This document shows positions 21,959 through 34,467 of a DNA stretch of 64,000 bases, piece after piece (within the stretch, counting starts at the first letter, position 1; each line of letters starts with the position of its first letter). The stretch comes from Bombyx mori. Its lineage: Eukaryota; Arthropoda; Insecta; Lepidoptera; Bombycidae. The position numbers were made by a program, and so were the translations under genes. The stretch covers positions 2,978,501 through 3,042,500 of the forward strand of contig NC_085126.1 in NCBI RefSeq assembly GCF_030269925.1, read 5' to 3'. The notes below the pieces were generated by a model, which did not search any database, was not told the DNA's origin, and was given only the letters and a program-made list of their open reading frames with translations.

Positions 21959-22880
21959 AAAAAGGAAACATGATAAAGAAAAAAGCGATTGAAAAATTTA
22001 GTTTTAGCATTGAAAATTATCGAAGTATGAATACAGCTGTGTGAAATGTGATATTACGTGTATTTGTTTTGTGTTCGTTTCATTAGATCAGTTATAGATG
22101 AGTGGGTCGTATCAATTCAGTATCACGTGAAAAGTCATAGAGTAGAGTTTTGTGTTTAATTTTTTTTGACAGTGTTATTTTACTGAAGTTCAACTCCACG
22201 GTTTTGTGAAAGTCGTGTGTGAAGGTCTTGGGCTTTTCGTGTCGTCAGAACGCTTTGTAGACTCTGTATAAGCAGTATAAGTGTTCCGTGTATAGTGAGG
22301 ATTTTGTTATTCAATTTTGCGTCCATCAAAATTATCATCTGAGACGGATCTGTTGTAACTAGTTCTCGTCTTTGAAAATATTTCAAATTTAATTTAAAAC
22401 AGTGCTGTGTTCAACTGTGGTCTTAATTCGATACGTTAATCTAATAATGAAACTTATAGAACTGACCAACAAGGGTAATTTCGATGTGTTTGTATACACA
22501 ACACATTAAGCATCATTAAATATGAATATGTAAGAAATTTGTAAAAATTCAGCACTGAAGGCTTATAGGGCAAAATGAATTCACTTTCTACCTTTTAGTA
22601 ATTTCAATTTTTATTAATCAATAACCTCATAACTTAAAAGGTGCTCAATTATATCGGTAGTAAATTCACTGAGTTGTTTGATCAATTCATATTTTCAAGC
22701 GCCTTAATTTAGCAATGTATTCACTATCACCGCTAGATGGCGCTGTCCTCAATAATTACTATTAATTTTAAGTACCTACATTAGAATTGTAATTTTTAAT
22801 ACTGTAAAAACACAGCACACGAACTCGGTGCTAAGCAAGGTGCTCCTATTTTGTATACATATGCCTATTTTAATAATAAA
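21959..22880 (+). other. Probable 3' UTR of the CABIT-like gene with AATAAA at 22875
   Basis: A non-coding stretch after the stop. The first strong AATAAA on the plus strand is at 22875-22880 (taataataaatgtac). No other gene is visible, so this is the likely 3' UTR. The end is uncertain because AT-rich sequence offers weaker signals earlier. Confidence 0.45.
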
Positions 22881-23452
22881 TGTACACCTACCGGTTTCAT
22901 TATTTTTTTGTAAGGAAAGGGTTCAATGTTTATAGTCTTTCTTGTAACTTGCGTACATTGCGTTCAAGATTTGATATTCTGTGAAAGTCCGTGGACCTCA
23001 AGCTGTCCAAGGAACAGTTATTTTGCCATGTCACAGAAATTATTATTATTTTAATTATTTTCGAAAGAAGACAAGGCTATGGCTCAACTAAGGTTCAATG
23101 GTTTCTGTTGTTCATACACGTCAGTAGTTAAAAGTATAGGTACATTAGTAGCAGAATCCTCACCTATTTACTAGATAACCCCACCGCTCCTATCCCAGCA
23201 TAGGTCCGTATCATCATCTTCATACCATCATGCAGCGAGCATAGGCTTAGGTTTGCATGTCTGCACTTAGCTTTTAAGATCAGGTAAACCTTAAAAAACT
23301 CCTTTGCTGATGTCAAAAAAAATTGTATTAAATAGATTTTAAAATCCGAATATAGAAACACTGTCTGGCGATAAATATACATCCGTGTGCTTCGCTTGCT
23401 ATCTGCGTTTACCGTCCATAGATTATATTTATATTCAAAAGAAATCTGGATT

Positions 23453-24351
23453 AGACTTGCGCAAAACATCACTTCCCAATGTAATGTGATATGACATCAC
23501 TTTTACAGACAGGTGATATTACTCGAAAACATTACACATCACTCTTAACATTACCCGGTGCGTTCAATAGATACTGTGACGAATACATTGTATCTATACA
23601 CCCGAATCATTACCTAAGTGATGTGTTCGTACTTTGTATTGTAATACACTGTCATATTACTTGACAGAGATTGACTTACTTACTAATATAATAATTTTAT
23701 TTTTTACTTAATATAATTTATTGTGGGATGAACGGATTTCATATGGCGACTTAGACTGCAAATTGAGCTCGACGATAATGTTAATATACGAGAGCAGTAG
23801 ACGCCATTCTTTCTTTCATTTATTAAACACGCATTAAAACAAATAATACAACTATCTTCAAACAAGTGCTTAAGTAATTCAAACACAAAAATTAATATGA
23901 AATATTACTAAACAATTACGAGCGACTAGCGATTTTACAAAAGTTACGAAAAAAAAATTAAGTAACTACTTGCGGTGAACTACCGGCTGGCCGCATGAAA
24001 AATATAAACACAAATACTTATTAAATATTAAAATTCAGACGTACCATAGGTATAAAAATGTACCTAGCGGCCAGGGCATACGGTTCAAAATCACTAGGAA
24101 TAATTTCGTGTCGCTTGCTCATTTATTTTGCGTAGATCGGTCTGTCTCGCTCGCTCGGTTCCGTTCGTGTAATAAGCAACATTACACGACAAAGAAAGAA
24201 ACATGTTGGGTGATAGTGTCATGTTTGTTTCCTTCGCGTAATGTGTGATGTTGCATTACATCTTAGCTTCGATCAATAATACTATTATTGATCGAAGCAT
24301 CTTAGAGTAATATTACCGGAGTAATATCACTCGCATTACTTACACATGTCT
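23453..24351. mobile_element. 0.9-kb DNA transposon with 10-bp target duplication (MULE-like?)
   Basis: The perfect direct repeat AATCTGGATT flanks it (23443-23452 and 24352-24361). The ends are short inverted repeats: AGACTTGCGCAA at the left and AGACATGTGTAA as the reverse complement of the right, matching at 9 of 12 positions. The subterminal regions share GTGATATTACTC-type motifs in inverted orientation and many 'cattac/gtaatg' words. There is no transposase. A 9-11-bp duplication is usual for Mutator-like elements. It carries another element at 24267-24297. Confidence 0.7.
24267..24297. mobile_element. 31-bp TIR-TIR mini-element with 8-bp target duplication
   Basis: CTTCGATCAATAATA, one C, then the exact reverse complement of those 15 bases. 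It is flanked on both sides by CATCTTAG (24259-24266 and 24298-24305). The 15-bp arm equals the terminal repeat of the 1.4-kb transposon at 6947-8345, and the duplication length is the same. The element is therefore two ends of that family with nothing between them, inserted in the 0.9-kb element. Confidence 0.85.
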
Positions 24352-24361
24352 AATCTGGATT

Positions 24362-26860
24362 CTTCCGGTTAGTTTAAAATCGTAGAACGATGGCACTAAA
24401 TTATAATATTTTACTGAAAAATGGACCGTCTAAGTAACTGGTATGCGCTCATTTAATTTGGTGTTGAAATAAATGTGTACGTAAAAATTCGGTTTTCTTT
24501 TACGGGTGGCACACACACGCCTAACCTAAATATTATTTTTTGAGCAGCACAATTGCCTATTGTAACGGCCAGTTTTTAACTCTAATGGATTGATAATATT
24601 TTTTAGGATTGTAGTGAAGCATCATGGCGAATTGAAAGGGTACCTTTTCTAGTTACGAAAAAAGTACATAATACTGACCTAATATTGATTACACACAAAA
24701 TGAAATAAAATACTTAATAAAAAAGATGGCGCCCGACACAATGCATAGCTAATACTAATATCACTAAAATGGCGTTCAAAAATTCATAAAGAATTACATA
24801 ATTCTACTTAAGCAACAAAAAATAACAATTAATTAGTTTTCCTTAAACGATTCACCACTGGTAAATTTATATAGTCAATTGTTTTTTAAACATGCCTAAC
24901 AAAACCCAACAAAAACTATTATCTAAGTATCTACACATTAAAAAAATGTATTACTTATGTATGAATCAACAAATAAATGCACATTATTTTCAATTTTAAA
25001 TGTTCCGAACCACCTAATGAATAAAATCTGTTTGTACTATTGCTAAGCATATATTGAGGTATTAATGAGGTTTTTAAAAAACAACAAAGATTGTAGGTTT
25101 ATTTGTGTGAAATATGCGAGCTTGATCGGTTTGTTGTTAAAAATAATTGCAGTATATATAAATTAGTTTGTAAGTACCACATATCACATATCTATTATGA
25201 CATTAAACATGACAATTTTTTTTAAGTCATTTGTAAATTAAAATGTAATACTTACGTGAATATACTTATATTTTAATACATTGTATGTGAAGGAACGAAT
25301 TCGCTCTAAGTCTGAAGAAGCTCTGGAAAAAATGTATTGAATTAAATAAATGAAAAAAATATTTTGTTTTTATTTTACTAAGACCGTAAATTAATGTGTT
25401 GGACTTCAATATTTAATTGCGGTCACGTCCTTACGGATCCATCAGATCCGATAACCCTTGCATTAGACACCTTTAGCTTTAACACTAGGAGTAGGTTACT
25501 GGTGGTAGGACCTCTTGTGAGTCCTATAGTATATATGTAAAGAAAAACCTTCATAGTCTAAAACTCTTTAGTTTTATAAAAAGGATTTTTCTTAAATGTC
25601 ATTCAGTGAAGTTTGACATTAAGTAAAAAGAAAGTTCAGTTTGTTAATATAATAATTTTATTAAATTAAGGGCTTTAAATGTTGTTTTCTCATTATACAC
25701 ATAACAGAAAACGCAATTAAGTCTTTTATTGTTTATTTATTCTGGAGTACCCAATATCATTATAAAACATTATATAGAGTGTATGTATTAAAGTAATGAT
25801 TCTTTATATTGCCGACCCTGATTAGGATATCAGAAATAACTAATGAAGTTATTGTATTTTCATCGGTTCTATTATACACACGTGTTACTTTGCGCAAAAC
25901 GGACGTTTTGATGTTACCGAAAAATCATTGAAAGATTTCGTTACGCAGAAAATAAAAAGAAATGAATTCCTCTCCGTTCTAAACGTGACTATTGTTAACA
26001 ATCTATTGACGACAATGGTTGATAAACGAATTATTAAATATTGAGTGCGTATATTCTGTCCTTTTTCACGGCCTGGGTAACTATATGAAATGACTTGAAA
26101 TTCGCCTTTAACATCATCGACATTATATTAGAAAAATAAAGAACACAACATGATAATTTGACAAATATACTGTATTTCATTCAAATAAATTACATTATTA
26201 AAATTAAACAAAACAAAATATGATCTACTATTTCGTTAGTGACGTGAAAATGAATAATTTCATTTTAATCATTTAAAATACACCAGTGACCATAGATTAT
26301 GGACATTGTGCGTTTTTTTTTTCAAATCTACAATCGATTAAGGGAATGAATTTTTTTTGACATTTATTAAATGCTCTTAAATATTAATTATTTTACATTA
26401 TACAAGAATATATGGAAACATTGACATTTTGGGATTATGAACTGGATTTCCCTGGTCATCTATGAAATTCACTCAGTCGCACACATAATTATGAGAAAAT
26501 AGAAAAAATATTCAAATAAAAAAAAACGATTACTTTATTCATTACATTTTAATGGAATTTGTGGCTTGAGTTGTCTTTAAAAATTATATTGAAAAAGAGA
26601 CAAAAATTCATCGAAAATTCTACAACCGATACCTCAACGTCCCTAATAACCTTATGTATCGGCGTCCCGTTTTAACCCTGTAAGTGTGAAAGAGACATCA
26701 AGCCACGATTGCACAGTTAAAGGTACTAATGGCCGCCTCCGAAAACACTCTCTCTCATGTCGATGAAGAGATGCTGGTGTAAATTGTGCCTTAACTTTAG
26801 ATGGATAGTGTTGTTATTTTATTGTGTTTTCGATAGCAGTTCTCCAGTTGTCTTCGTGAT
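24362..26860. other. Intergenic, AT-rich, apart from the scrap at 25426-25525
   Basis: I find no exon, RNA gene or other repeat boundary. The 3' UTR of the minus-strand SERP1 gene should occupy the part nearest 26860; TTTATT (AATAAA on the minus strand) occurs at 26818-26823 and 26534-26539. Confidence 0.4.
25426..25525 (+). mobile_element. LINE reverse-transcriptase C-terminal scrap joined to a Bm1 scrap
   Basis: 25426-25497 translates to HVLTDPSDPITLALDTFS then FNTRSR, matching the C-terminal end of the LINE at 44071-44747. It runs directly into ttactggtggtaggacctct then tgtgagtcct, the start of the Bm1 body (25496-25525), which is then cut off. Confidence 0.7.
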
Positions 26861-26992
<132 letters not shown>

Positions 26993-27487
26993 TCATGATC
27001 GTAATTTATATAATTCTTGTCTCTGTGTATGTTAGTGAAATCCTAAACGGCTGGATTATGTTTTGTGTTCTTATGGGGATTCGACAATGGTTTAGAGTCA
27101 CAATTCAGTCCACAACACAAAAAAAAAGATATTATAACAAAAGTCTGAAATTTTGGGTTTAAGATTTGTGTTTACTGGACAATGTCTGTCAAATTAATCT
27201 TAATATAAAAATAGCTTTTGTAGGATTGCTACAGCATAGTTAACTATAGATTTGAATTATTCAAATTGAATGGTACATATCTAATACAAGGCAGCTGATT
27301 ACTGTCGGATATGGTAGATAGCTAGCTAGATATCTCCATGCATTGATTCTATATGAAAAATTAAAAACAGGACTGGCTTAATAATATTACCTAAGACCTC
27401 TAGTGCAACCAATACCTCCTAGATGACTACTTACTATACTTAACATAATTATTATAGTGTTAATATTTCATATAAACGGCCATGACT

Positions 27488-27678
27488 TGAAGACGAAGAT
27501 GTAGACCTAAGAAGAAATTGGTGGATTGTGTGAAAGACGATATGTGTAAGAAAGGAGTGAGCGAAGAAATGGTATATGATAGAGGAGTATGAAAAGAGAA
27601 AACATGTTGCACCGACCCCAAGTGACTGGGAGAACGGCAGGAGAATAATAATTCTCTAATGATGAATGATGATAAACA
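27488..27678 (+). mobile_element. RTE-type LINE 3' fragment in the SERP1 intron
   Basis: It reads like the C-terminal coding end of the RTE-type element at 55815-56213 (gaaatggtatatgatagagg, then gagaaaacatgttgcaccga), followed by an ATG/AAT-rich tail. Flanking GCCATGACT (27479-27487) and GCCATAACT (27679-27687) look like a target duplication with one change. It carries internal stop codons. Confidence 0.75.
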
Positions 27679-27893
27679 GCCATAACTCGGGAATCGTTCA
27701 CAGAACACAGTCACAGTCTACAACCAGATCAGAATCACGACCCACTGAGAATACCTGGTGAGAAATTCTGTGGGTTATTGAAGTTGAGAATTCTTTTACG
27801 GTTTCAATAAAGTTATATTTTTGAGACAAGTTAGTGGAATGTTTTATTTAAAAGCAACAATGTTTTTTCATTATTCAAAAATATATTATATAC

Positions 27894-27980
27894 CTTAGTA
27901 GTTTTGGGTACATTCCCCCTCATTGTGATGTTTTTACTGGCGATCTCGTTGGCGATACGCATTCTCTGCTTAGGGGCCAT
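27894..27980 (-). CDS. SERP1: SERP1/RAMP4, first coding exon
   Basis: On the minus strand, ATG at 27980 follows ACAAA and begins MAPKQRMRIANEIASKNITM then RGNVPKTTK, 29 codons ending exactly at the donor AAG|GTATAT (27894/27893). The sequence is the conserved cytosolic N-terminus of SERP1/RAMP4. Family members usually have Lys where this protein has Ile13 (NEIASKN versus NEKASKN). An acceptor-like TCATTACAG sits at 28008-28013 upstream, so the 5' UTR is probably spliced. Confidence 0.93.
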
Positions 27981-28013
27981 TTTGTTTTGTTATAAAGTAT
28001 ATTTGTCCTGTAA

Positions 28014-31000
28014 TGAGAAAATAAATACAACATGTATGTTTGTAAGAAACAAAGTAAGTATAATACGTGAGGGTATAAAAGTACATATGGTATGAATTAT
28101 CCATTACTTTGATATCTTTGTATTCTTTTTATTTTGCATTATGTATCTTAACTCAATAAATATGCTGACAGTAAAATCTTGACAATATACCTACAATACA
28201 TATGATAGTAGAATTTCATAATTAACTCTATTATCTGTGTTTTGTGATTCGAGGTGTATTTGCTTTTATGCTCTCTCTGGAATGATCTGTATGTCCTATA
28301 CTACCATGATATATTATATTTGAAGATTTGCCTGTTTATCTATGCTTTCATATTAGATAGAAACATTACACTATTCTTTCATAGTTTATTAAACATAATT
28401 TCTGAAAGTAAAAACTTACAGATGTTCGATAGTTTTTTTTTGTATTCTGAGCCTCAACATAGTAGTAGCAATGTTTTATTTGAATGTAACTGCTCCAATT
28501 TTAGTTCTTGACTGTTTTTTTAAGAATTTGTTACATACGATTATGTTGTTTTTAAGTTAAGATTCTTTATGGAATTTCAAGTATGTCAATATCATATTTC
28601 ATATAAATAGAAATAAATAAAATCAAGTTAAATTCATGTGCTCTATAATTGGGGAAGTTCAGTAAGCTCATGGTGAATATGATAGCAATTGCTGCAGTCT
28701 GTGAGCACAATGTGAGTGCCGCTGTCCTCCTTGAGACATGAAGTCTCTATGGTATTGGAATATTAATTCTAACTACCTGGACTACATGATTCTCAGTCTC
28801 AATGGTATTGGATCTACATACCTGGACTACATCATTCTCACTAAGTGCCTTAAAGCAGTGGCTACTGACTATTTATGTTTTGCATCTAAACTGTCTTATT
28901 TTTTTTTTAAATTAAAATTTTATTTTTTGGAGTAAATCATTATGAAGAAATATGAACTGTTTTAATCACAAGCTAGGTTTTAAACAATTTATAATACCAT
29001 GATTGATAACAAGACAAAACAATTTTTTGTTTTCGCAGTAACTTTAGAAATATCTAAATAGTTGATACCTAAGCTCAAAATGCAGAATGTAATTTAGTAC
29101 CTAATCAATAGTTGTAGTTAAGAAAGTTAATAGTGTGTTTTTGTAAACAAAACTGTACTTAAAACATTATTCTGTGTTTCTTTTGTAAAGGCAAAACTTT
29201 CAATTACTGTTTTAATAAATAAACTATATAGTCAGAAATTTTATAGGTTTATCGCGTTTCTTAATTTTACAACTGTAACAATCAAAACATTGTACACGTC
29301 ATATCAATTAATGCGTTTCACTAAATAGGGTATCACAATCGATTATATTTAGAGTGATAAGTCGCTTAATGATTTAAATATATCTAGATTTAATAACGAC
29401 GCAATATTTATTAACGTTTGGATAAAAATGAGGATTTTTTTTTAGGTAAATACAAATTGACACAGCTGTTTCTCGTTTTGTAGAAAGTTCTACACGAGAT
29501 TCGTTGAAAATGTGCAAGTTATCCTACTTTTTTGTAACCAGTATAGACTTTACTGGCTGCTAGTAAAATTGGAAAGCGAATGAAGAGTATTCCTAAGAAA
29601 TTAAGCGTTTTTAAACATATTTTCAAACAAAACAGAGTCGACGACCTATTCCAAGTACCTTTTCGCGGATTGTTTGATTCAAAATTTTGCCGTTAATCTT
29701 TAATGCTATGATTTTTTCTGCTTAGATACATAATATAAATAACATGAAAACAATTATACTTACAGTTTAATAATAAATTAAAAGGACTCGAAGAGCCACA
29801 ACGCGCAATTTCGCTTGACACGTAGATAAAAGTAAATGACAGTTGTGTCAAACGCGTCATTTGTATTCGTTCATTGCGCAGAATAGCGACACGCGTCAAT
29901 AAAGGGTTGCTATGGTAAAATTAACGAGCAAAATTTTTTTTTATAATAGAGTTAAGTTTTTTTGTTTTTATTTATTTTATCTACTAAATTTAATATTACC
30001 ATAAATTTCTCTATACAGTCCCCAATTTTTTGCTGTCTAAAAAAAAACGCGCCATCTAGCAAATATACAAGGAACTAATTCAAGAGTTTATTTAGGTATT
30101 ACAGTGTTGATTTGATACAAAATTTTCGTGCTTCTTTTTATGTCTCCTAACGGGCGACAGATGGCACTTGACCCAAAACCACATTAGCTGGAATGCCCCA
30201 TTCTAGTGTGTTTATTAAATTTAAAACTTTTTTAAGCTTACAATGCTGTAATTGAAATTAACTAGCTTAAAATTTAATTAAAATTTCCTTATTTTAGAGG
30301 TAATGCTTTTAGCTGTTACTTCAACAAGAAGTCAAATACTTGGATCGATATAATAGAAGGAGAAATAGTTGTCAAACTAAGTCAATAAGATAAAGATACT
30401 ATCAGAATTATAGTAATATTAATTCGTGATTGATTGATGATGAACAAAGATGTGCTTTTACTGTTAGCACTACTCCATCACTGTTGCCAGCCGTTAAAAT
30501 TTTATTTTATTGACATTTGAATGTGTGGTGCCTGGCTCAAAATAGCTGTTTATTTAAATGCAATGGTAAATTAAAAGCTCATGGGTCATTGGTAATAAGC
30601 GAGGCTCCAAGAGATTTCCTGGCCACATTCTTCATCTTTTTTTAGTATGGCAATCTACCATTAGCTTTTGCAACACGCTTGTACAATGCTTAGTTAATGA
30701 ATCCCGACGACTAAGCATATCTGACAAGCAAGCGGTCAGGTTTTTCGGGACAGACCTTCTAGCTCACACGAGGGGACTGCGGTCTCGGTAGAGACCTTAG
30801 CTCTCTATACTTTAAATAACGCAATGTCCCCTAAATATGAATTCACTAGAACGATCTTTTTATTGTATTGCATATGTAAGAGAACGAAATTACTGTTAAT
30901 AGGGGTTGTTGTGCGCACTTGTAATTAATTAGGTATCAGTAATTCGCTTATTTTTGCCGCGAAGCACTGTGATAGGGTCCGGTAGAATTTGAAACCACGG

Positions 31001-32100
31001 CTTCGTATCTGACAGGGGCAGCCTTAACATTGCAATGTCTGTTGGCCGCAATAAAAAAAAAACGTGTCTACGATTTCTAAGCTTGTTCTATTGCTGCATT
31101 GAAGTTCTTTTTCAAAATAATACCTACTTTTAAATAAGTATAAATTTGTTTTTAAATAGGTATGTATGTAGCTGAGCTCCTGCAAAACGGCTTTTTACCG
31201 ATTTTGATTAATTTTTCGTGTGCATTCAAATGGATTCCAGAATAATTTATATTCACAATTGCGGTTCTGTAATAACTTTACTTTTTTTTAAAAATCTTCA
31301 TCATACGGTCGAGATTGTTTAAACTTATTCAAATAGCTTGAATTGTTCAGATTTAAGACGTTAAGTAGGTACAAGGAAGATTATCGTGTCTCATATTTAT
31401 TTATAATAAGTAGGTATGTCAATTACCTACATAGTTTCGTTGTTAATATTGCGTCCATGTATTTGAAATATTTTAATCTATAATATTGTTCTATGGTGTC
31501 CGGATCTGGTTCATTGAACTTTTTATCTTTTTTTCTTCTTCTTCAATTTACGCGTAGTACAGATATAAATTAAAATTACTTTTACGGTTTAATCTCGTGT
31601 TTGTTATGTTGTCATTTTAATATTTGGAACATTTATAAGACTTTAGGGTTTTCTTGGCCACGGACGATTAAGGTGTTGATCATGGACAATTGAATGTCTG
31701 GCTGACTAGGTACCTTGTACAGAGCGAAATGAATTAAATGTAAATCTAGAAATATTTTTTTATCTAAAACCGGATAGACGGCATTTATAAATAACGCGGT
31801 AGTGTAGTTTTTAATTTTGATTATGAAATCTTTTTACCTATATTAAGTTTCAGTGTTAAGAGAACGCGAAAAAAGAAAGTGCTTAGTTAAAAAAATAATG
31901 TGCCTAAATTGAGGTAGCGCGTGGCATGTTCAATTGTGTTATTTGGTATGTTGACACATACCTACTTATGTATGCATATCAAAAATACTACAATCATTAG
32001 TATATCATTTAGTCTCTAAGCATTTAATAAAAGCATTTCAATATCTTTGTAGAACAACAACAACAAAGAAGCAAAATTTGCTTCTCAACATACCCGTTTA
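28014..32100. other. Intergenic/5'UTR-intron stretch, mostly unassigned
   Basis: AT-rich with scattered short frames, none supported. Around 30960-31060 a SINE-like block (ccgcgaagcactgtgatagg ... gggcagccttaac ... gcaataaaaaaaa) is probably a very diverged Bm1 relative. Confidence 0.35.
29764..29900 (-). promoter_or_regulatory. Candidate non-coding first exon/promoter of SERP1
   Basis: On the minus strand a consensus donor GTAAGT begins at 29763, downstream of a CpG-containing stretch (gacgcgtgtcgctattctgc) that is unusual in this AT-rich region. A matching acceptor lies at 28008-28013, just upstream of the SERP1 ATG, giving a 1.76-kb 5'UTR intron. Inferred from splice signals and composition only. 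Confidence 0.35.
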
Positions 32101-32176
32101 TACTTAAACCCATCCGATAAGTGAAGGATGGCGATAGAAGGATTCACAGGACATCCATATCCTATCAATAAATCGA

Positions 32177-32228
32177 CCAATCACGGCACCCCGTCGTCCT
32201 GCGAGGGTGACGTCTCGGTCGTGATTGG
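32177..32228. promoter_or_regulatory. Inverted CCAAT dyad flanking a CRE-like site
   Basis: CCAATCACG at 32177-32185 and its exact reverse complement CGTGATTGG at 32220-32228 enclose a GC-rich core with TGACGTC at 32208-32214. Paired CCAAT (NF-Y type) boxes and a CRE/ATF-like site are promoter-like, but no downstream exon is identified. Confidence 0.4.
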
Positions 32229-32429
32229 CCGAAATAGATACCGCCTTTACGAAGTCAACGCCCGAGAACTCGAACGGTTCGCTTTTTTTTTAATTTATTT
32301 ATTACAAAGACAAGGACGTCCGTAATCGGGATGCTTTCTTTAAATTTCATTTATTATAAAAGCGGAATTTTTTGTGCTCTACCTATTCGTTGGTAGTCTG
32401 AGGGGCTATCTCGAAGTAAGGGCGGATTG

Positions 32430-32545
32430 GTAGGTGAGCTCACGAGCTGAAACTGAGAAAGTAAAATTAGCCCTAGCAAGAGCAGTGCTTCGTAGAATCT
32501 ACCACCGGACCATAGACACTCACTGGGTTGTGTCTGTGGGTAGGA
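32430..32545 (-). mobile_element. Jockey-type LINE 3'-UTR fragment
   Basis: Reverse complement of the usual block: 'ggtgagctcacgagctgaaa', 'gccctagcaagagcagtgct', then agaatctaccaccgg and 'cactgggttgtg'. The tail is not preserved. Confidence 0.65.
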
Positions 32546-33388
32546 AAGCCAACAATGAAGAAACACACACACACACACTGTTTTCCTTAAAATTGTTTAC
32601 GCCGTTTAGATCGAGGGGTGACATTTCACTTAATACATGACATTTATCTTTGCAATTTAAAGTTCCGTTTTATTTGATATTAGCATCAACAATTAGATGT
32701 TTTTAATTGAACTTCAATTAAGTTGAAGAATTTTTTTGTTATTATATCTTTTTCAAATTTTAAACTTCAAATGGGTCTCCTGTAAAGTTGCAAAAAGTTC
32801 GCTTATGTCAAATAGCATTTCACCTTTCGCCTTTCGATATAGTATATCTAAAGATTGTCTTTGATTTGATTTAGATTCGATCGTCAAGAAACTTCATACG
32901 ATCAATCACGCAAAATCAATTTGAAGATTCCCTGAAAATTTGATGGAAATCGCTTCAGCCGTTTAGAAGTCTAAAGGGAACATCCATCCACATCGAGTTT
33001 TATTCATATAGTTAAGTATGACTTACCATCTATGTGACTAAGACCGAGCCAAGAAACATCTTGAGTAAATCGAATAACTTACCAACTAAAGCATTTATTT
33101 ATTTCTTAATTAACTATTTGGTAATTGTTTTGCGGTTCAGATATCTACCTAAGTAATTTTATTTCACAAATTCTACCCTTCAATTGCCAATAGTCTAGAC
33201 GAGAATCAAATTCGTGGTATTTCTCAACACTTCTTACTGGTCATGTTATTTTAGGATGGCATTATGTAGTATTTGTCGAGTTCGCGCGGACGGTTTTTTT
33301 TGTGGTGATTTTAATGTTTGCATGGATGAAAAATGAACTAGCGAACTATTGTATCCGCAATACAGCTTCCTCTGATATAATTAATTAA

Positions 33389-33813
33389 ACTAGAGGTACC
33401 GCAGCAGTCGGAATTCGACTATAATTAATTGGAATTGTAAGTTTGTACACTATTATGATTGTATTTTATACTTCTATAATCACAAATTTCGCCAAGGCTA
33501 CACTATAAAAAATATTAATAAAGACAAACAATATTTTATCTATTCTCAATTTGATCACAGACGTCAAGAACAAAAGTTTGACAATAAATAGGATGCATGC
33601 GTGTTTGCGTCAAATATATGGTATGTAGGGTGTGCAATGTTTTCTTTATTGATTTAATGTATCTTTTATGCATTACTTTAAAAAAAATATTAGCATTGTG
33701 CACTTCTTCTCTATATTCTCTATAAGTATGGAAAATATCATACTCCTCCGTCCCCGCAATTTTCGTAAAAAGGGATACAAAGTTTTTGCTTCACGTATTA
33801 ATACCTATATAGA
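33389..33813 (-). mobile_element. Helitron, non-autonomous, full length
   Basis: Minus-strand copy of the family at 5058-5438. It has a TCTATATAGGTATTAATACG 5' end (33813) and ends with the GTCGAATTCCGAC-like hairpin and ggtacctCTAGT at 33389. It shares 'gcgcggacggaggagtatg'-type internal sequence, here with a cccc variant. Confidence 0.7.
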
Positions 33814-33894
33814 TACTTAATTGAATTATTTGTTGCATTACTTTTAAAATAGACAGAATCAGTTTGTAGTGCGCTGGTTTTTTATCTTTGAGAA

Positions 33895-34048
33895 ATTACT
33901 GGTGGCCAGAAGGCCTATCCAGTTTTACCAGGACAGGTGGGCGAGCAAGGGCTCAGTCTGGATGGGTGGGATTTGCTAACAGCCACCCAAGCGCTTCTAA
34001 AAGAGACTTAACAGCTCAAGAGAGGCTGTTTCGCGAATCAATCTATAA
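33895..34048 (-). mobile_element. LINE 3'-UTR copy ('ggtggcccgaaggcc' type)
   Basis: Shares 'ctggtggccagaaggcctat', 'accaggacaggtgggcgagc' and 'gggtgggatttgctaacag' with 44107-44250. There this block is the 3' UTR of a poly(A)-tailed LINE. Confidence 0.6.
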
Positions 34049-34199
34049 TATAATATATAGGTACATCAAAGTCGCTTTCTCTGTCCCTATATCCCTATGT
34101 ATGCTTAAATCTTTAAAACTACGCAACGGATTTTGATGCGGTTTTTTTAATAGATAGAGTGATTGAAGAGGAAGGTTTATACGTATAATAACATCCATT

Positions 34200-34259
34200 A
34201 AATAGTGCAGAAATCAATAATAAATTACAGTTTTCGAAGCGAAGCCAGGGCGGGTCGCT
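34200..34259 (+). mobile_element. Helitron-like 3'-end fragment
   Basis: gttttcgaagcgaagccagg then gcgggtcgcta matches the 3' end of the elements at 1441-1690 and 56728-56836, with the last CTAGT altered to CTAAT. Confidence 0.5.
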
Positions 34260-34467
34260 AATATAATATATACCAGCTAATATATATAAGAGACTCTTAT
34301 AGTCCAATGTTGGATATAAAAGACGTGGCGTGGATAAGCCTCCCACAAGGAGGACTGGCAACCTGTTGAGGGTCGCGGGAATCTGTCAGGGCAGTACCGG
34401 TCGCTATGGCGAGGCTATGTGCAGCATGCTTCTGTGGACTGAAAGCGTTAGTAGATGGACGTCTGCA

